The translations under genes and the position numbers were made by a program. The notes under the pieces are model-generated. The model saw only the letters and a list, made by a program, of their open reading frames with translations. It ran no database searches and was not told the origin of the DNA. A stretch of 64,000 nucleotides of DNA, from NCBI GenBank assembly GCA_009840305.1, contig VXNY01000008.1, positions 1 to 64,000 of the forward strand, read 5' to 3'. Origin of the DNA: Gammaproteobacteria bacterium (GTDB lineage: Bacteria; Pseudomonadota; Gammaproteobacteria; Pseudomonadales; Azotimanducaceae). Positions 19,372-29,900 of the stretch are shown here, one piece after another. Every line of letters starts with the position of its first letter. Within the stretch, counting starts at the first letter, position 1.

Positions 19372-20157
19372 TCATCCTTCGTCTTCTATTTCGGTCATGT
19401 CCGTAGTCGATGTCTCCCCGTTTTCTTCTAAAGCACTGACGTTTTCACCGTACTCCGATTCTAGAAAGCGTTCCAATTCAATCGGAAAGATGTGCGTGTG
19501 AAGAATACAGCCGTTTGTATCCACTAGGTATGATCGTGGTAGTCCACGCAATCGGAAAGCTTTGGAAGTAGGCCCGACTAAACCTTGGGCGTTAATCTCT
19601 CCAACGTCAATCCAAGGAAGTTTGTGCTCTTCTAACGACTCTTCCCATTGTTCGTGAGTAATGTCCGTGCAGACAGATACGATTTCAAACTTTTCATCTT
19701 CATACGTAGAGTAAATCTCTTTTAACTTTGGAAATTGGGCGATGCACGGTCCGCAAGCGGTTGCCCAGAAGTCTATAACTACGTAGTCGTTTTCAGCGAG
19801 TACTTCATACAAATTTACTTCGTCACCATCGACGCGAGGAAGTGTGAAGTCGGGAATCTTGTCCTTCGGTCTGAGTTTGCGGTCGCCCGTCATATTTCTA
19901 AAGAATTTTGGTAGTCGGGCAGGTTTTTCTAAGGTTGTCACATCTTTGCAACTCGTCGCTTTAGTTACATTAACCTCCTTATGGTCATCTGTATTTTCTA
20001 AAGATGAATTTGTCAGAGAAACCAAGGTCTCTAAGTCGGACGACATATTTGCGCTCGCGTAAGAATTGGTTGCCGGAGAGGCTTGTCCGCATAACACGAA
20101 CAATAGTGTCAACAGCATCAATGTACTGAATGCGAGCGTTCTTATATTGTTTTTCAA
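19372..20157 (-). CDS. secreted TlpA-like thioredoxin-fold protein
   Basis: A 261-residue protein with a signal peptide (MKNNIRTLAFSTLMLLTLLF..., cleavage near 26) and a TlpA/AhpC-type thioredoxin domain from about 90 to 245. The active site is FWATACGPC; the CGPC pair is kept, but the usual Trp just before the first Cys is Ala. The cis-proline is in RGLPRSYLVD. The acidic tail ends EDEG. The start is TTG at 20157, with AGG about 8 bases upstream, chosen because it yields the complete signal peptide. It is probably a periplasmic disulfide reductase or isomerase; the partner is unknown. Confidence 0.75.
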   Translation of the reverse strand: MKNNIRTLAFSTLMLLTLLFVLCGQASPATNSYASANMSSDLETLVSLTNSSLENTDDHKEVNVTKATSCKDVTTLEKPARLPKFFRNMTGDRKLRPKDKIPDFTLPRVDGDEVNLYEVLAENDYVVIDFWATACGPCIAQFPKLKEIYSTYEDEKFEIVSVCTDITHEQWEESLEEHKLPWIDVGEINAQGLVGPTSKAFRLRGLPRSYLVDTNGCILHTHIFPIELERFLESEYGENVSALEENGETSTTDMTEIEDEG

Positions 20158-20353
20158 TTTTTTCGCCTAGCTGTGTTCAGGAATTTAAGAGGTACACAGC
20201 CCATCATGGACCTATGCAAGCGAGTGTTGAGACTAGACCGTATATTTACCTGACAACGATCATAACAGTACATATGTTATTCGACTCTTATATCACTGGT
20301 GGATGAATAGGAACCTTGTTGTCAAACAAAGGAGGTTGTAGTGATCTGCGATA

Positions 20354-23300
20354 CTAGTGCTCTTCCTCTTCTAGAGTCCATTTGATGGCGTCGCCGATCG
20401 TATTACCATCCGATAGAGGTGTTATCACTACATCAACCGTTCCTATGTCCAAGTCGAACAGTCCAAGATCGTTCCACCCTGAGTTTGCTTCTTGAGGTTT
20501 AAATTCAATCGTATTTGAGAGTCCCAAGTTTTTGATTTCCAATTGAACGTTGGCTAGCCAAAAGCCCCTTGACATCGAGTAAATTGAACCTAGACCAGGA
20601 CTATGCCTCGAACGGTAAATCTTCCTCTTGATCGCCGGCATGTGAAATTCAAGCTTCCACTTCCCAGGTTTGGGTATATTCGCCGAATAAGTCAACTGTG
20701 TCTGTTCGCCACGCTGGAAATTAATCACGTGAGTGTGTCGATACATCCCATAACTTGTTGCCTCCGAATCCCTGTACCATAGAACTGAATCGAAGACGTC
20801 TTTTTCTAAACTGTCGGCCGCGTCATCTAATTGCAACAAGCCATGGTCCGTCTCAAGTTCAGTGTCGTAGCCTCCAAATAAATATGTGACCCACTTCGGA
20901 AACAGTGGTTTTTTGAGAGCATCTGCGCCACCGATAACTGAGAACCCAGCATCCAAATCATCGACTATGATTGATTCGTGTTCGCGAGGATTCCAATCGA
21001 CTTCTGCGATATAGGGTAAATTCATTGAAGTCGTCGGAATGTCATCGTCATGCTTTGGAATGTTCACACTCAATGGTTGTCGATTGTGAGAAAAGTAGGG
21101 GTGCACCAACACTTCTCTAGGATGATCAGTCGACTGGATTGCAACTTGCAGTGTCGATCGGTTCGGTACTCGTAGAGGCGCTAACTCTTGAAATCCTAAC
21201 TCCCCCTCTTCACCAAAGGAGACCTTCACGAAACCATCGACTGCTTCATCATTACTTATGAAAAAGCTTGACTGGTAAACTGGTTCATCGGAGTCGGGAC
21301 TTTCGAGTCTTTCCAATATAGAACGTTCGACCACAAAACCGGGTACGTCAGCACTATGCAGCCAATTACCCATTAGATCTCTAAAGTCCACACCTGCGCC
21401 CAATGCCGTGTTGTGAAAATCTTCCTCAGTGTAAGTCAAACCACGATATACCGCGATCAAGTCTCTCAAGAAAGAACCGACGTCGTCCTCGTCGACGACC
21501 TCTAGTATCAAGTTTTTCAATGCGTCAACTTTGAGAATTAGGGCATGGTACGAGTTCTTTGCATCTTGTTCAAAATCTAAACTAGAGAGGGGGGTGGTAA
21601 GAGCGTGTTCCCAAACAGAAGGTCGGTTGCTAAAGTGCTCGCGCCAAGCTAGCTGTTCTAGACGTGCTCTGGCACCAAAAGAGCCACCGAACCACACCAC
21701 AGAGTTCAGCATCTCAGACACTCGATTTCCTTCCATTGCCGAGTGGATCGAAAAGTATCCGTCTTTACCGATGACGAGTTCGTTTGCAATCTCACCTACC
21801 AAGTATTCCATGGCTACCGCTCCTGAACCTATTGGTTTTGCTTGATGGCTAACCAAATTGCGGCCTAGGTTGAGGAAAGGATTTGTACCCTCAAAATCGT
21901 TTTCGAAAAAGTCCTGCAACAGTTGTAGAATGAAAGCACTAAGCTTCTCTTCGTCTTCAGTCAGCTCTGGGAGTTGGGAATTGATTGCGTAGTCAAATCG
22001 AGCGATTGATAGACCTGACTCTCTGAACATTTGAATGCCAGGTGGTGAATACACACTTTCCATACTCCAACCACCGCCGTACGTTCTCAATGGGAGGGGA
22101 ACCTCAACGAAGGACAAAGTATCGTAAGGATAACTGAGACCCAAAGCATTCGCTTGGTTTAGTCGTTCCTCAATCCATTCTTTCAGAGCGGGAACGACCG
22201 GATCCAAGATCTTTAAATTTTGGGCGTGTTTCTTGCTGATCAGTAGTTCAAACTTGGTATCTTTAATCACAAGTGTTCGTTGTTCAAAGTTTGATGCGAC
22301 TAAAGCGACTTCTGAGACTGGGTTCTTCGGATTGAATCGATACTGCGTTCTCCGATTTTCTTCCGTGAGAGCACGTGATCCAGGACCTGCGACAATCCAG
22401 TTATTAGGCACAGTTACCTGAAGATCGATATTGAAGAAATCTTGTGGGCGCGTTTCCCCATTGGATTTACCAAATACCGCGCCCGAAGATGGCAACCAAC
22501 TCACGCCTGGTACTAGAGCAACGAAACCGGGATGAAAGATGTACGACTTGGTACCAAATTGTCGTGCCGCTAATGCTTGCGTGAAGTTCATGTCTTTCCA
22601 AGTTAACGAACTATCTAAATACGTAAACATGGGATCGGGGACACCTTTCGCGACCAGTCTTATTTCCGCGCCGGTTGTACCCGTACCGTTCATGGATACT
22701 AAAAGTAAGCCATCTTCGAATTCATAGTCTTGAGTCTGTTCTCCATTGAGCTCAAGAGTGTCGACTGTGTATCCAGGATTGAGTGAAAATAACCATTTGT
22801 CGTCAGATTCGCTAGGGGTAGGCGAAATGCTCAGTTCTAGATCAAGTCGTACTGATCGACCTGGGAAAATTTCGATCAAACCGGTGATTAATTCAATGTT
22901 TGTCTCGGAATGCGTTTGGAACTGTTTGTGAAGTAAAGCCCACTCGTCCACCTGTTTCAGTTCAAGCAATTTGGAATTAGTTAGAGCGTAGACTCCGAAT
23001 ATCGCAATGACAATCGCTGAGCATCCTGTGATAGCAAAAAACTGCTGTTCTTGCAGTTTTGCCTGTCTCGGATACAGTACCGAAGTGAGTCCGAGCAATC
23101 CTATCGTCAACAGGATGACATACAAGCGGTTGATTACGACATCGACATCGAAAAATTGAGGTGCGATCGCAGAGGGTAGGGAATCGACACCGGTATAAGT
23201 TGCTAAAGCCGACGCGAGATAAAAGGGAATTCGACTACTGAAATAGTAATACCCGAGCACCAATACCAACATTATTAGCACGACCAACATTCGATATCGA

Positions 23301-23842
23301 ACTATTACGGCGACTAACATGGTCAGTGCGCCCCAAAAAAGTAGGTTGGGAAGTAAATCCCAAAACAGAAATGCCGCGACACTAACGGGTTCTATTGCCG
23401 AACCGAATCCAAAGTTGAAAGTTTCAGCTATCAGTCCATAACAGCACATGAGAACGATCAAAGTTATTGCCGGAACTGCGAATAACATTACGATTCCGAA
23501 CAATCGACCGGTGAGTAACTCAAGATTCGTCATCGGTCGCACATCGATGGTTTCTCCTATGCGATCTCTTACATCTCGTTGCCGAATGTCAAAAGCAAGA
23601 AAGACGATTCCAAACGTAAAGATCAGTAAGGTCATTCTGCCAATTTGCGATATCGCGAAATGCGGACCCAGCACTCCAGCAGAAGCAGAAAGGTACGATG
23701 CGAACATGTGTGCTAACGACAGAAACAACCACGTAAATGAACCACAAATAACGGTGGCTGCTACCATTACCCAAGTTCGTGCTAACCGTCTACACGATCT
23801 TATTTCTGCACATGCAATTGACCAAAGTCTCGAAACACTCAT
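20354..23842 (-). CDS. ABC-2 permease / degenerate M1 peptidase / golvesin-like fusion, copy 1
   Basis: A 1162-residue membrane protein. Residues 1-290 are an ABC-2 type permease with six or more helices and the conserved FDIRQRDVRDRIGETIDVRPM loop (65-90, two short pieces). Residues about 310-880 resemble an M1 (gluzincin) aminopeptidase, including YGGGWSMESVYSPPG, the equivalent of the M1 substrate loop. Where M1 enzymes have HExxHQWWGHQ this protein reads LNLGRNLVSHQ, so zinc binding should be lost. The last 180 residues, from IIVDDLDAGFSV to DAIKWTLEEEEH, look like a golvesin/xanthan-lyase type beta domain. No ABC ATPase lies nearby. It is transcribed divergently from the thioredoxin-fold gene at 24020. 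Confidence 0.72.
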   Translation of the reverse strand: MSVSRLWSIACAEIRSCRRLARTWVMVAATVICGSFTWLFLSLAHMFASYLSASAGVLGPHFAISQIGRMTLLIFTFGIVFLAFDIRQRDVRDRIGETIDVRPMTNLELLTGRLFGIVMLFAVPAITLIVLMCCYGLIAETFNFGFGSAIEPVSVAAFLFWDLLPNLLFWGALTMLVAVIVRYRMLVVLIMLVLVLGYYYFSSRIPFYLASALATYTGVDSLPSAIAPQFFDVDVVINRLYVILLTIGLLGLTSVLYPRQAKLQEQQFFAITGCSAIVIAIFGVYALTNSKLLELKQVDEWALLHKQFQTHSETNIELITGLIEIFPGRSVRLDLELSISPTPSESDDKWLFSLNPGYTVDTLELNGEQTQDYEFEDGLLLVSMNGTGTTGAEIRLVAKGVPDPMFTYLDSSLTWKDMNFTQALAARQFGTKSYIFHPGFVALVPGVSWLPSSGAVFGKSNGETRPQDFFNIDLQVTVPNNWIVAGPGSRALTEENRRTQYRFNPKNPVSEVALVASNFEQRTLVIKDTKFELLISKKHAQNLKILDPVVPALKEWIEERLNQANALGLSYPYDTLSFVEVPLPLRTYGGGWSMESVYSPPGIQMFRESGLSIARFDYAINSQLPELTEDEEKLSAFILQLLQDFFENDFEGTNPFLNLGRNLVSHQAKPIGSGAVAMEYLVGEIANELVIGKDGYFSIHSAMEGNRVSEMLNSVVWFGGSFGARARLEQLAWREHFSNRPSVWEHALTTPLSSLDFEQDAKNSYHALILKVDALKNLILEVVDEDDVGSFLRDLIAVYRGLTYTEEDFHNTALGAGVDFRDLMGNWLHSADVPGFVVERSILERLESPDSDEPVYQSSFFISNDEAVDGFVKVSFGEEGELGFQELAPLRVPNRSTLQVAIQSTDHPREVLVHPYFSHNRQPLSVNIPKHDDDIPTTSMNLPYIAEVDWNPREHESIIVDDLDAGFSVIGGADALKKPLFPKWVTYLFGGYDTELETDHGLLQLDDAADSLEKDVFDSVLWYRDSEATSYGMYRHTHVINFQRGEQTQLTYSANIPKPGKWKLEFHMPAIKRKIYRSRHSPGLGSIYSMSRGFWLANVQLEIKNLGLSNTIEFKPQEANSGWNDLGLFDLDIGTVDVVITPLSDGNTIGDAIKWTLEEEEH

Positions 23843-24019
23843 GTATTTACTTCCTTATACCACAGTTTCGCCCACCTTTACACTATTCGTCGTCCCAACG
23901 ACTTGAACGACCAAATAATCGTGGTTCGAGGGTTGCCTAGTTTCGGTGAAGACGAATTTTATTAGTCTTATGTGATCTCGAAATCGAGCATGACATTGTG
24001 ATAAACTGAGGCAAGATTC

Positions 24020-25063
24020 GTGCCAACTGAACTCTTTACAGAATACAATAAAAAGAGAGGAACAACTTGGAATTGGGAATTGAATCGATTATTACAGTGT
24101 GCTGTTGTCGCACTAACGTTCATGTCTGTACCAACACTAGGTTCAGAGCCAATTGAAATACCGTCTGCAGTTGATTATTTCGAGGGAACAATTGAGGACG
24201 CTATTGAGAACGCAAAAGAAGAAGATCAGCGTCTCCTTGTGTATTTTTACACTCTTGATTGTGCTTCCTGCGAGTACATGTACGAAGAGTTTCAAGGCAT
24301 ATATGTTGGGTACTTTTTGAACGACCGATTTATTAACTTTAAGGTTGATGCCAACGACGAAGAATCCAATGGACCTGACACCGCTTCAAGATTTAGTGTA
24401 GATTCTTATCCGACCTTGTTGATTCTCGACCACGATGGTGAGGTAATGCACCGAATCACGAGAGCGATGGAAGGAAGTGTCCTCAAGAATACTATTCGCT
24501 GGGTGACTGGCGAAACCAAATATCCAATGGCCGACGATGACGCTAAGTACGAGGGTGGCGAACGCGATCCGGTATTTGTTCAGCAATATTTACTGGATGC
24601 GCGGACTGTATTACCGAAGAATTTAGACGTAAATGACTTACATATGAAAGCTTGGGGGGAGGCTCACGACAAATACACAGCAATAACCCAAGAATATCTG
24701 GCTAGCCGGGGATCGGAAGACTTAATAAATGAACGCGATTTTTTGATTGTCAAAGCCTATAGTAAATTTTTGGATGACCCGGGTATCAAACTAGTACTGG
24801 ATCACTTTGATGCTTATGTAATAGTCACCTCGATGGAACAGGTAAGTGCAACTGTACTCGCTGTCGCGTCGGATACTGCTGTTGTCAAGGCTCTCGAAGG
24901 AGATGAGACGTATCTTGATGTTATTGACGCGTTAGAAGAAGAGCCTCTGAAAAAAGCTGCGGATTGGCAACGAAGTATCCATCCAGCAAGTTGGTATCTA
25001 CCGGAAAATCAGCATGAACGACTGAAAGAGATTTTTGATGTCATGAGAGGAGAGGCTGACTAA
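24020..25063 (+). CDS. secreted thioredoxin-fold protein (CASC), copy 1
   Basis: A 347-residue protein. Residues about 50-165 form a thioredoxin fold of the DUF255/thioredoxin_7 kind: FEGTIEDAIENAKEEDQRLL, VYFYTLDCASC, then RFINFKVDANDEES and the cis-proline in SYPTLLILD. The CxxC pair (CASC) is intact. The remainder is helical, TPR-like. The start is uncertain: GTG 24020 gives the longest product, while TTG 24080 (MNRLLQCAVVALTFMSVPTLGS) would leave a normal signal peptide. The gene is divergent from the permease fusion 177 bp away, and its stop overlaps the stop of the convergent TlpA gene. It is a paralogue of the gene at 30734, which has the same divergent context. Confidence 0.68.
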   Translation: MPTELFTEYNKKRGTTWNWELNRLLQCAVVALTFMSVPTLGSEPIEIPSAVDYFEGTIEDAIENAKEEDQRLLVYFYTLDCASCEYMYEEFQGIYVGYFLNDRFINFKVDANDEESNGPDTASRFSVDSYPTLLILDHDGEVMHRITRAMEGSVLKNTIRWVTGETKYPMADDDAKYEGGERDPVFVQQYLLDARTVLPKNLDVNDLHMKAWGEAHDKYTAITQEYLASRGSEDLINERDFLIVKAYSKFLDDPGIKLVLDHFDAYVIVTSMEQVSATVLAVASDTAVVKALEGDETYLDVIDALEEEPLKKAADWQRSIHPASWYLPENQHERLKEIFDVMRGEAD

Positions 25064-26766
25064 TCTTCTTCGTCTTGACGGTTTGTTTCACCAAAGTGAT
25101 CCACCAGAAGACTCTTCAGTTCATCTGGTGTAACATCTCTTTCCAAAATCTCCCCCTTGGAATCTAGCAGGAATTCTGTAGGAATCGACTGAATTCCGTA
25201 TGCAACCGGTGTATCAGCTAAAAAGCCATGCAAATCACCGACGTTTATCCCTGATACATCATGTTTTTCGGACCCTTTCTTCCAATCGTCATATGAATCG
25301 TCAATGGATACAAACACGATTTCGAATCCCTTGTCTCGATATTCGGCATGCAATTTATTTAATTTGGGTAACTTGTCAATACAGGGTACACACCACGATG
25401 CCCAAAAATTTACCAGTACTACTTCATTACTAGCAAGAATGTCATACAGGGCAACTTCATCGCCCTCCAAATTCGCAAGGGTGAAATCGGGTGCCGATTG
25501 ACCTTCGACGATAGACTCGGCATTTGTTGCCTTATTGAGCTGCTTCTCTAAAGCGTCTCTCTGCGGTACAACTCGCCGCGAAAAGACGTCTTCTTTAAGT
25601 ACGCTAGCAAGTGTATACCAGTTTTCCAATTTACGACTGTATTCCATCCAAGCAAGGGCACCAATTTCCATGGCGAGTAGTGACGCCATAGGATCTTCTA
25701 AATTTTGTGCTATTGATGTCAGAGCAGTAAATTCGATTTTTTGCAATTCTGTATATACATCGTACGGCTCCCTAAAAGGCTGTTCGTCTGTGCCAGCGGT
25801 CTCGGTATCTTCCTCTTCAGTATGGGAATGGGTTGTGTTTGGAGGTGCCGCATTCTCGATCGCATGGGCGTACTCTTCCATTTTGGCAAGATATTCCTCG
25901 CTGTTTTGCCAGCTCTCAATCACTGTAGCGTGCAGACTATTCTTATTTTGAGAATTGGCAAGTAAAGGGGACGCAAAGTTCCCGGGAGCAAATGAGCTAG
26001 AGGTCGCGCTCGGCGAAATCTCTATTTGAGCACCTGGCTCCACCACGACGCTGACGAGTCCAAAATACGTATAGTCAAAAGTGCTGACTCCAATATCGAC
26101 TAGAAACGGTTCGCCGGCTATTCCTTCGATAAAGAACTTACCATCGTCCAGTAGCAGTTCTGTTACTGACAAAAGACTAACAGACTTCGGATTCTCTGAA
26201 TGAATTTCGATTTCGGCGAGTGCTAATGTGAGATTCTGGTCACTGATCGAACTAAGATCGCCGGTGATCTTAAATTTGTCGCTGTCGTCTCCAAGCATTC
26301 TTGAAACCCCTGATAGAAGCAATCGGTCTTCAAGGTCGTCGGACTCAAAGTCCAACAATACAAAAGTCGGATTTGTCTCTGAATCTAGAAGGGCTGTGTG
26401 CAGTCTCATTGGCTCTTCGTTTCCGCGGGACACGAATATGTCAATTGGGGTCGGCCACTGTTTCACGTTTCCCTCTAAGACAATCTTGTCATCTGTGAAC
26501 GTACCCGAAGCTATGGTGACTTCTTCGGTCGGTCCCTCGTTGCGTGTAATGACGACGGATATCTCCTGTTGGTTTTCTGCTTTGAGTTCTTCAGATGATT
26601 GATCTGAACCTGAATCATCATTTGCGTCCACGTCGGTAACGTTTGCTCCTGACGACACAAAGATCCTTTCCCCTGTTATGGTAAATTTCGTGGATTCGGT
26701 GTTGAATCCACATCCAACAAGTATCACACACGCGACCAGCGTCGTTATTCCAAATAGAATTTTCAT
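25060..26766 (-). CDS. TlpA-like thioredoxin lipoprotein with DUF4369-like N-terminal region
   Basis: A 568-residue lipoprotein, paralogue of the gene at 7291. MKILFGITTLVACVILVGC gives a lipobox with cysteine 19. The mature start TKFTITGERIFV matches KNSFIITGEIVYV of the paralogue. A long beta-rich middle region is followed by a linker and a C-terminal thioredoxin domain with FWASWCVPC (cysteines about 459 and 462) and cis-proline SIPTEFLLD. The ATG at 26766 is preferred over the ATG two codons earlier because GAGGG then sits 6 bases upstream. It lies between the two permease-fusion units, convergent with the plus-strand thioredoxin gene and overlapping its stop. Probably a periplasmic thiol reductase anchored in a membrane. 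Confidence 0.82.
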   Translation of the reverse strand: MKILFGITTLVACVILVGCGFNTESTKFTITGERIFVSSGANVTDVDANDDSGSDQSSEELKAENQQEISVVITRNEGPTEEVTIASGTFTDDKIVLEGNVKQWPTPIDIFVSRGNEEPMRLHTALLDSETNPTFVLLDFESDDLEDRLLLSGVSRMLGDDSDKFKITGDLSSISDQNLTLALAEIEIHSENPKSVSLLSVTELLLDDGKFFIEGIAGEPFLVDIGVSTFDYTYFGLVSVVVEPGAQIEISPSATSSSFAPGNFASPLLANSQNKNSLHATVIESWQNSEEYLAKMEEYAHAIENAAPPNTTHSHTEEEDTETAGTDEQPFREPYDVYTELQKIEFTALTSIAQNLEDPMASLLAMEIGALAWMEYSRKLENWYTLASVLKEDVFSRRVVPQRDALEKQLNKATNAESIVEGQSAPDFTLANLEGDEVALYDILASNEVVLVNFWASWCVPCIDKLPKLNKLHAEYRDKGFEIVFVSIDDSYDDWKKGSEKHDVSGINVGDLHGFLADTPVAYGIQSIPTEFLLDSKGEILERDVTPDELKSLLVDHFGETNRQDEED

Positions 26767-26950
26767 TTCCATCCCTCACATCTCCATCATTGATACAGAT
26801 CGCTCATATCGACAGCGATGTCGAAGTTTACTGATTGTGTTTACCAAAGTCAAAAATTTTTGTGTGTGAGACTCACTGGATTCAGTGTCAATCGATGATC
26901 CCACGCGCAAGAAATAAGAATGAGCGCGTAAGATCTTTCGTCTCAAGTGA

Positions 26951-29900
26951 TCATTCATCGGGAACCTTTGTCCACCGGATCGCATCAGCAAACATCAGAC
27001 CAGGAGACGCCGTACCCAAAACTTGCACGGTAACCGTTCCAGCCTTCAAATTTAACTCTTCGACAAAGTTCCAACCCTTCGTGACTTCTTTGGAATTCGT
27101 GTCGAATGATAGATTCCAAACATTTTCAGCATCGTGGACTCTTAGTTTATAGGTGAGTCTTGAAAAATCATTCGCTTCGTTCCATTCGACTGGTAGATGG
27201 TATTCCAGAGTCCAAGTCGTTGAAATTGGAAGCTCCGCAACAAAACTAACCCTGCCAGGTGGTTTTAACTTTGGAACCCATGCAATCGCGGTTGTTTTTC
27301 GATGTCGACCGTACGATCCAGCCCCGAGTCTTCGGTGCCAAACCTCTTGGGGCATGTTAAAAAACGCATCTGTATACACTGCGAGCCCTTTATCAACTTC
27401 AAAAATTCTTAAGTCACGCCTTGAAAACCAGTTCTTTGGAGTTACAGAAATGTAAAGTTTAGATCCTGCATCTGGTTGCGAGATTGAGAAATCTTCATCT
27501 AAATCATCGACGATAATTTGCTCATTTGTGATTGGAAACCAGTCTGAATCTTCCAAGAATGGACGAGGAGCAAAGAGCCTTAGATCTTCAATGTTTGAAT
27601 CAGTGCGGATCACAAAGGGCTTGCGGTCCAATGATAGCCCCGGAACAACTTGAATTTGTCGCAACTCGTAGGGAGTGGTAATGTTTATTCTTGTAGATGA
27701 GTTTGCGTCGATTTGGATACCAGCAGTTTCGATCCAGTGTGTCCAATAGAGGTCCGCTGCCGAAGACTGTGTCGGATATGTCAATTGAATTACTCCGTCA
27801 ACTGGTTGTACATTACGAACAACAACTGTAGTTTGAAACTGCGGAGATCCTGTTTCGTCATCTGCCAACTGCGCAATTGTCAAAGGCGACACGACGTATC
27901 CTGGTAAGTCTGACCCTGTTAACCAACTGGTTAGACAAGGTTCGATTTGAATACCATTGAGCTTGGCGGACTCGACTAGATCCGCAAGCGAATAGGTGTT
28001 TCCAGTAAATTGATTACGAAACTCGGTTAACCAAGAGTTCAATCGCTCTTCATCATTTATCAATTTCAATCCGCGAGCAATTTTCCTTGCTTTCAACAGT
28101 ATGGGTTCAAGCTTCTTCTGACGGTTGTCGGAATTTAGTAGATCGTACAATCCTTGTCGCTCGATGGAGTTCCATATCGCCGTTCGAGAACCAAAATATT
28201 GTTCTTGTAAACGAGCTCTCGAGACAGAGCTATACTTCGAAAACCAAGTAATATCTGAGGGCATTAATAGAGATAGGTCTGCGACATGAAGTGTTGAATA
28301 AATCGAAAACGGATCAATCGACGGTGCTATTAGAGCCAATACGACTTCATCCAGAACCTCAGCAAACTCGCCGGTAGCTGAGGTGTGGTGCGACCAGTAT
28401 CTCTCCGCAATACCTAAAAAAGGATTGTCGGTCCCTAGTGCACGATTAAAGTACGATATAAAGACTAAAAAGTGAAGGTCACGCTGAGCTTCTTCAAAAC
28501 CAAAAGACTGTGTAGGAATTTGTTCAGAATACAACCGTTCGATATTTACCTTCGGGAAACCACGTTCTTTCAGGAGTCCAATTTCCGGTAATGAACTAAG
28601 AGACTTCATGCGCAATCCCCCACCTACGGTTCTTAAACGATCAGGTACTTCAACCAAATTTAGAGTATTGGTAGGTAGACTTAATTCGAAATCTGTAAAT
28701 TGCAATAGAAGGAGTTCGACATGCTTCTGGAATGTTGTATGCAATTCCTCTTGCCAAAATTGCAAATTTTGCGTGTGTTTTTTGTGCAAATGAAGATTGA
28801 AGGTCATCCCTCCAGCGACCAAAGTAGCACGTTCGAACTGCGATGCGAACAAATTGATCTCGGATGTGGCATACTCCGGATTGACCTGATACAAGGAACT
28901 CTTGTCTGATTCACTCTTAACTCTTGTTCCAGCTGCTACCAGCTGCCAGGTCTTCGGCGTTAGCTCAATCGTTAGGTCTACGTTGAAAAAGTCATTTCCT
29001 CGTCGGACTTTTTTCGACGAGTTTCTAAGCGATCCAGCGGCGGGGTACCAATGCACACCCGCCATCAATGCTACATATCCCTTGTCGTATACAGACCCGT
29101 CCTTCCCCAATAACTCGACAGCTTGTGTTGGTGCTTTGGGATCGGACAAATAATCTATCGCAGAGTTGATATAGCCGAATCGTGGGTCAGGCACACCTCG
29201 GGCAACGATGCGTAGTCGGTGGATTACGTCTTCGTTTGAACTATCTCCTCTCTCTACCTTCAGCAAACCGTTTCGAAAAGAGTGTTTTGCATGCTGATCA
29301 TCGAGCATCAAGTCTTGAATTTTCATTGAAGGATTGAAGGTAAAAGTGAGCTTTTCAGTAGCTTCGGCTTTCAACAACAATTCCAAATCGACGAACAGTG
29401 AAGTCTTAGGGTTGATGTGCACGGAGCCACTGATGTCGAGTATGTCAATGCTCCCTTCTGAAGTTTGCGACTCGTGCACTTCACGCCACTTGGCAGGTTC
29501 CACGTAGTAGTGTTGTACGACTCCCCAAGCTACAGAACCGTACAGAACGCCACTTAGTGCTAAGAGTCCCGAGCCAAGAGCATTTTTGAAAGTCACTGAC
29601 AAACCGTCAATCTGTCGGAACAATGTAGCAAATACAAGCAACGCTCCAGCAAAAGCGAGACTTGCTAATCGTGCACCCATCGTCGCTAGAGAGGCAAACT
29701 GAGGTGAAATCTCGGATATAAAGAGTGAGTCGTTGGAAGAGGCTGACAGAATGGCTAGAAACGAGTAGGGAGATTCTGACACGACGATTGACCATCCTGT
29801 CATTAGTGCGAAACCCAAAATTAACACACCTATTCGAAATCGTACGACGCTGGTTAAGAGCACCAATACTGAGCACCAGACAACAAAGGAGACTGGAGCG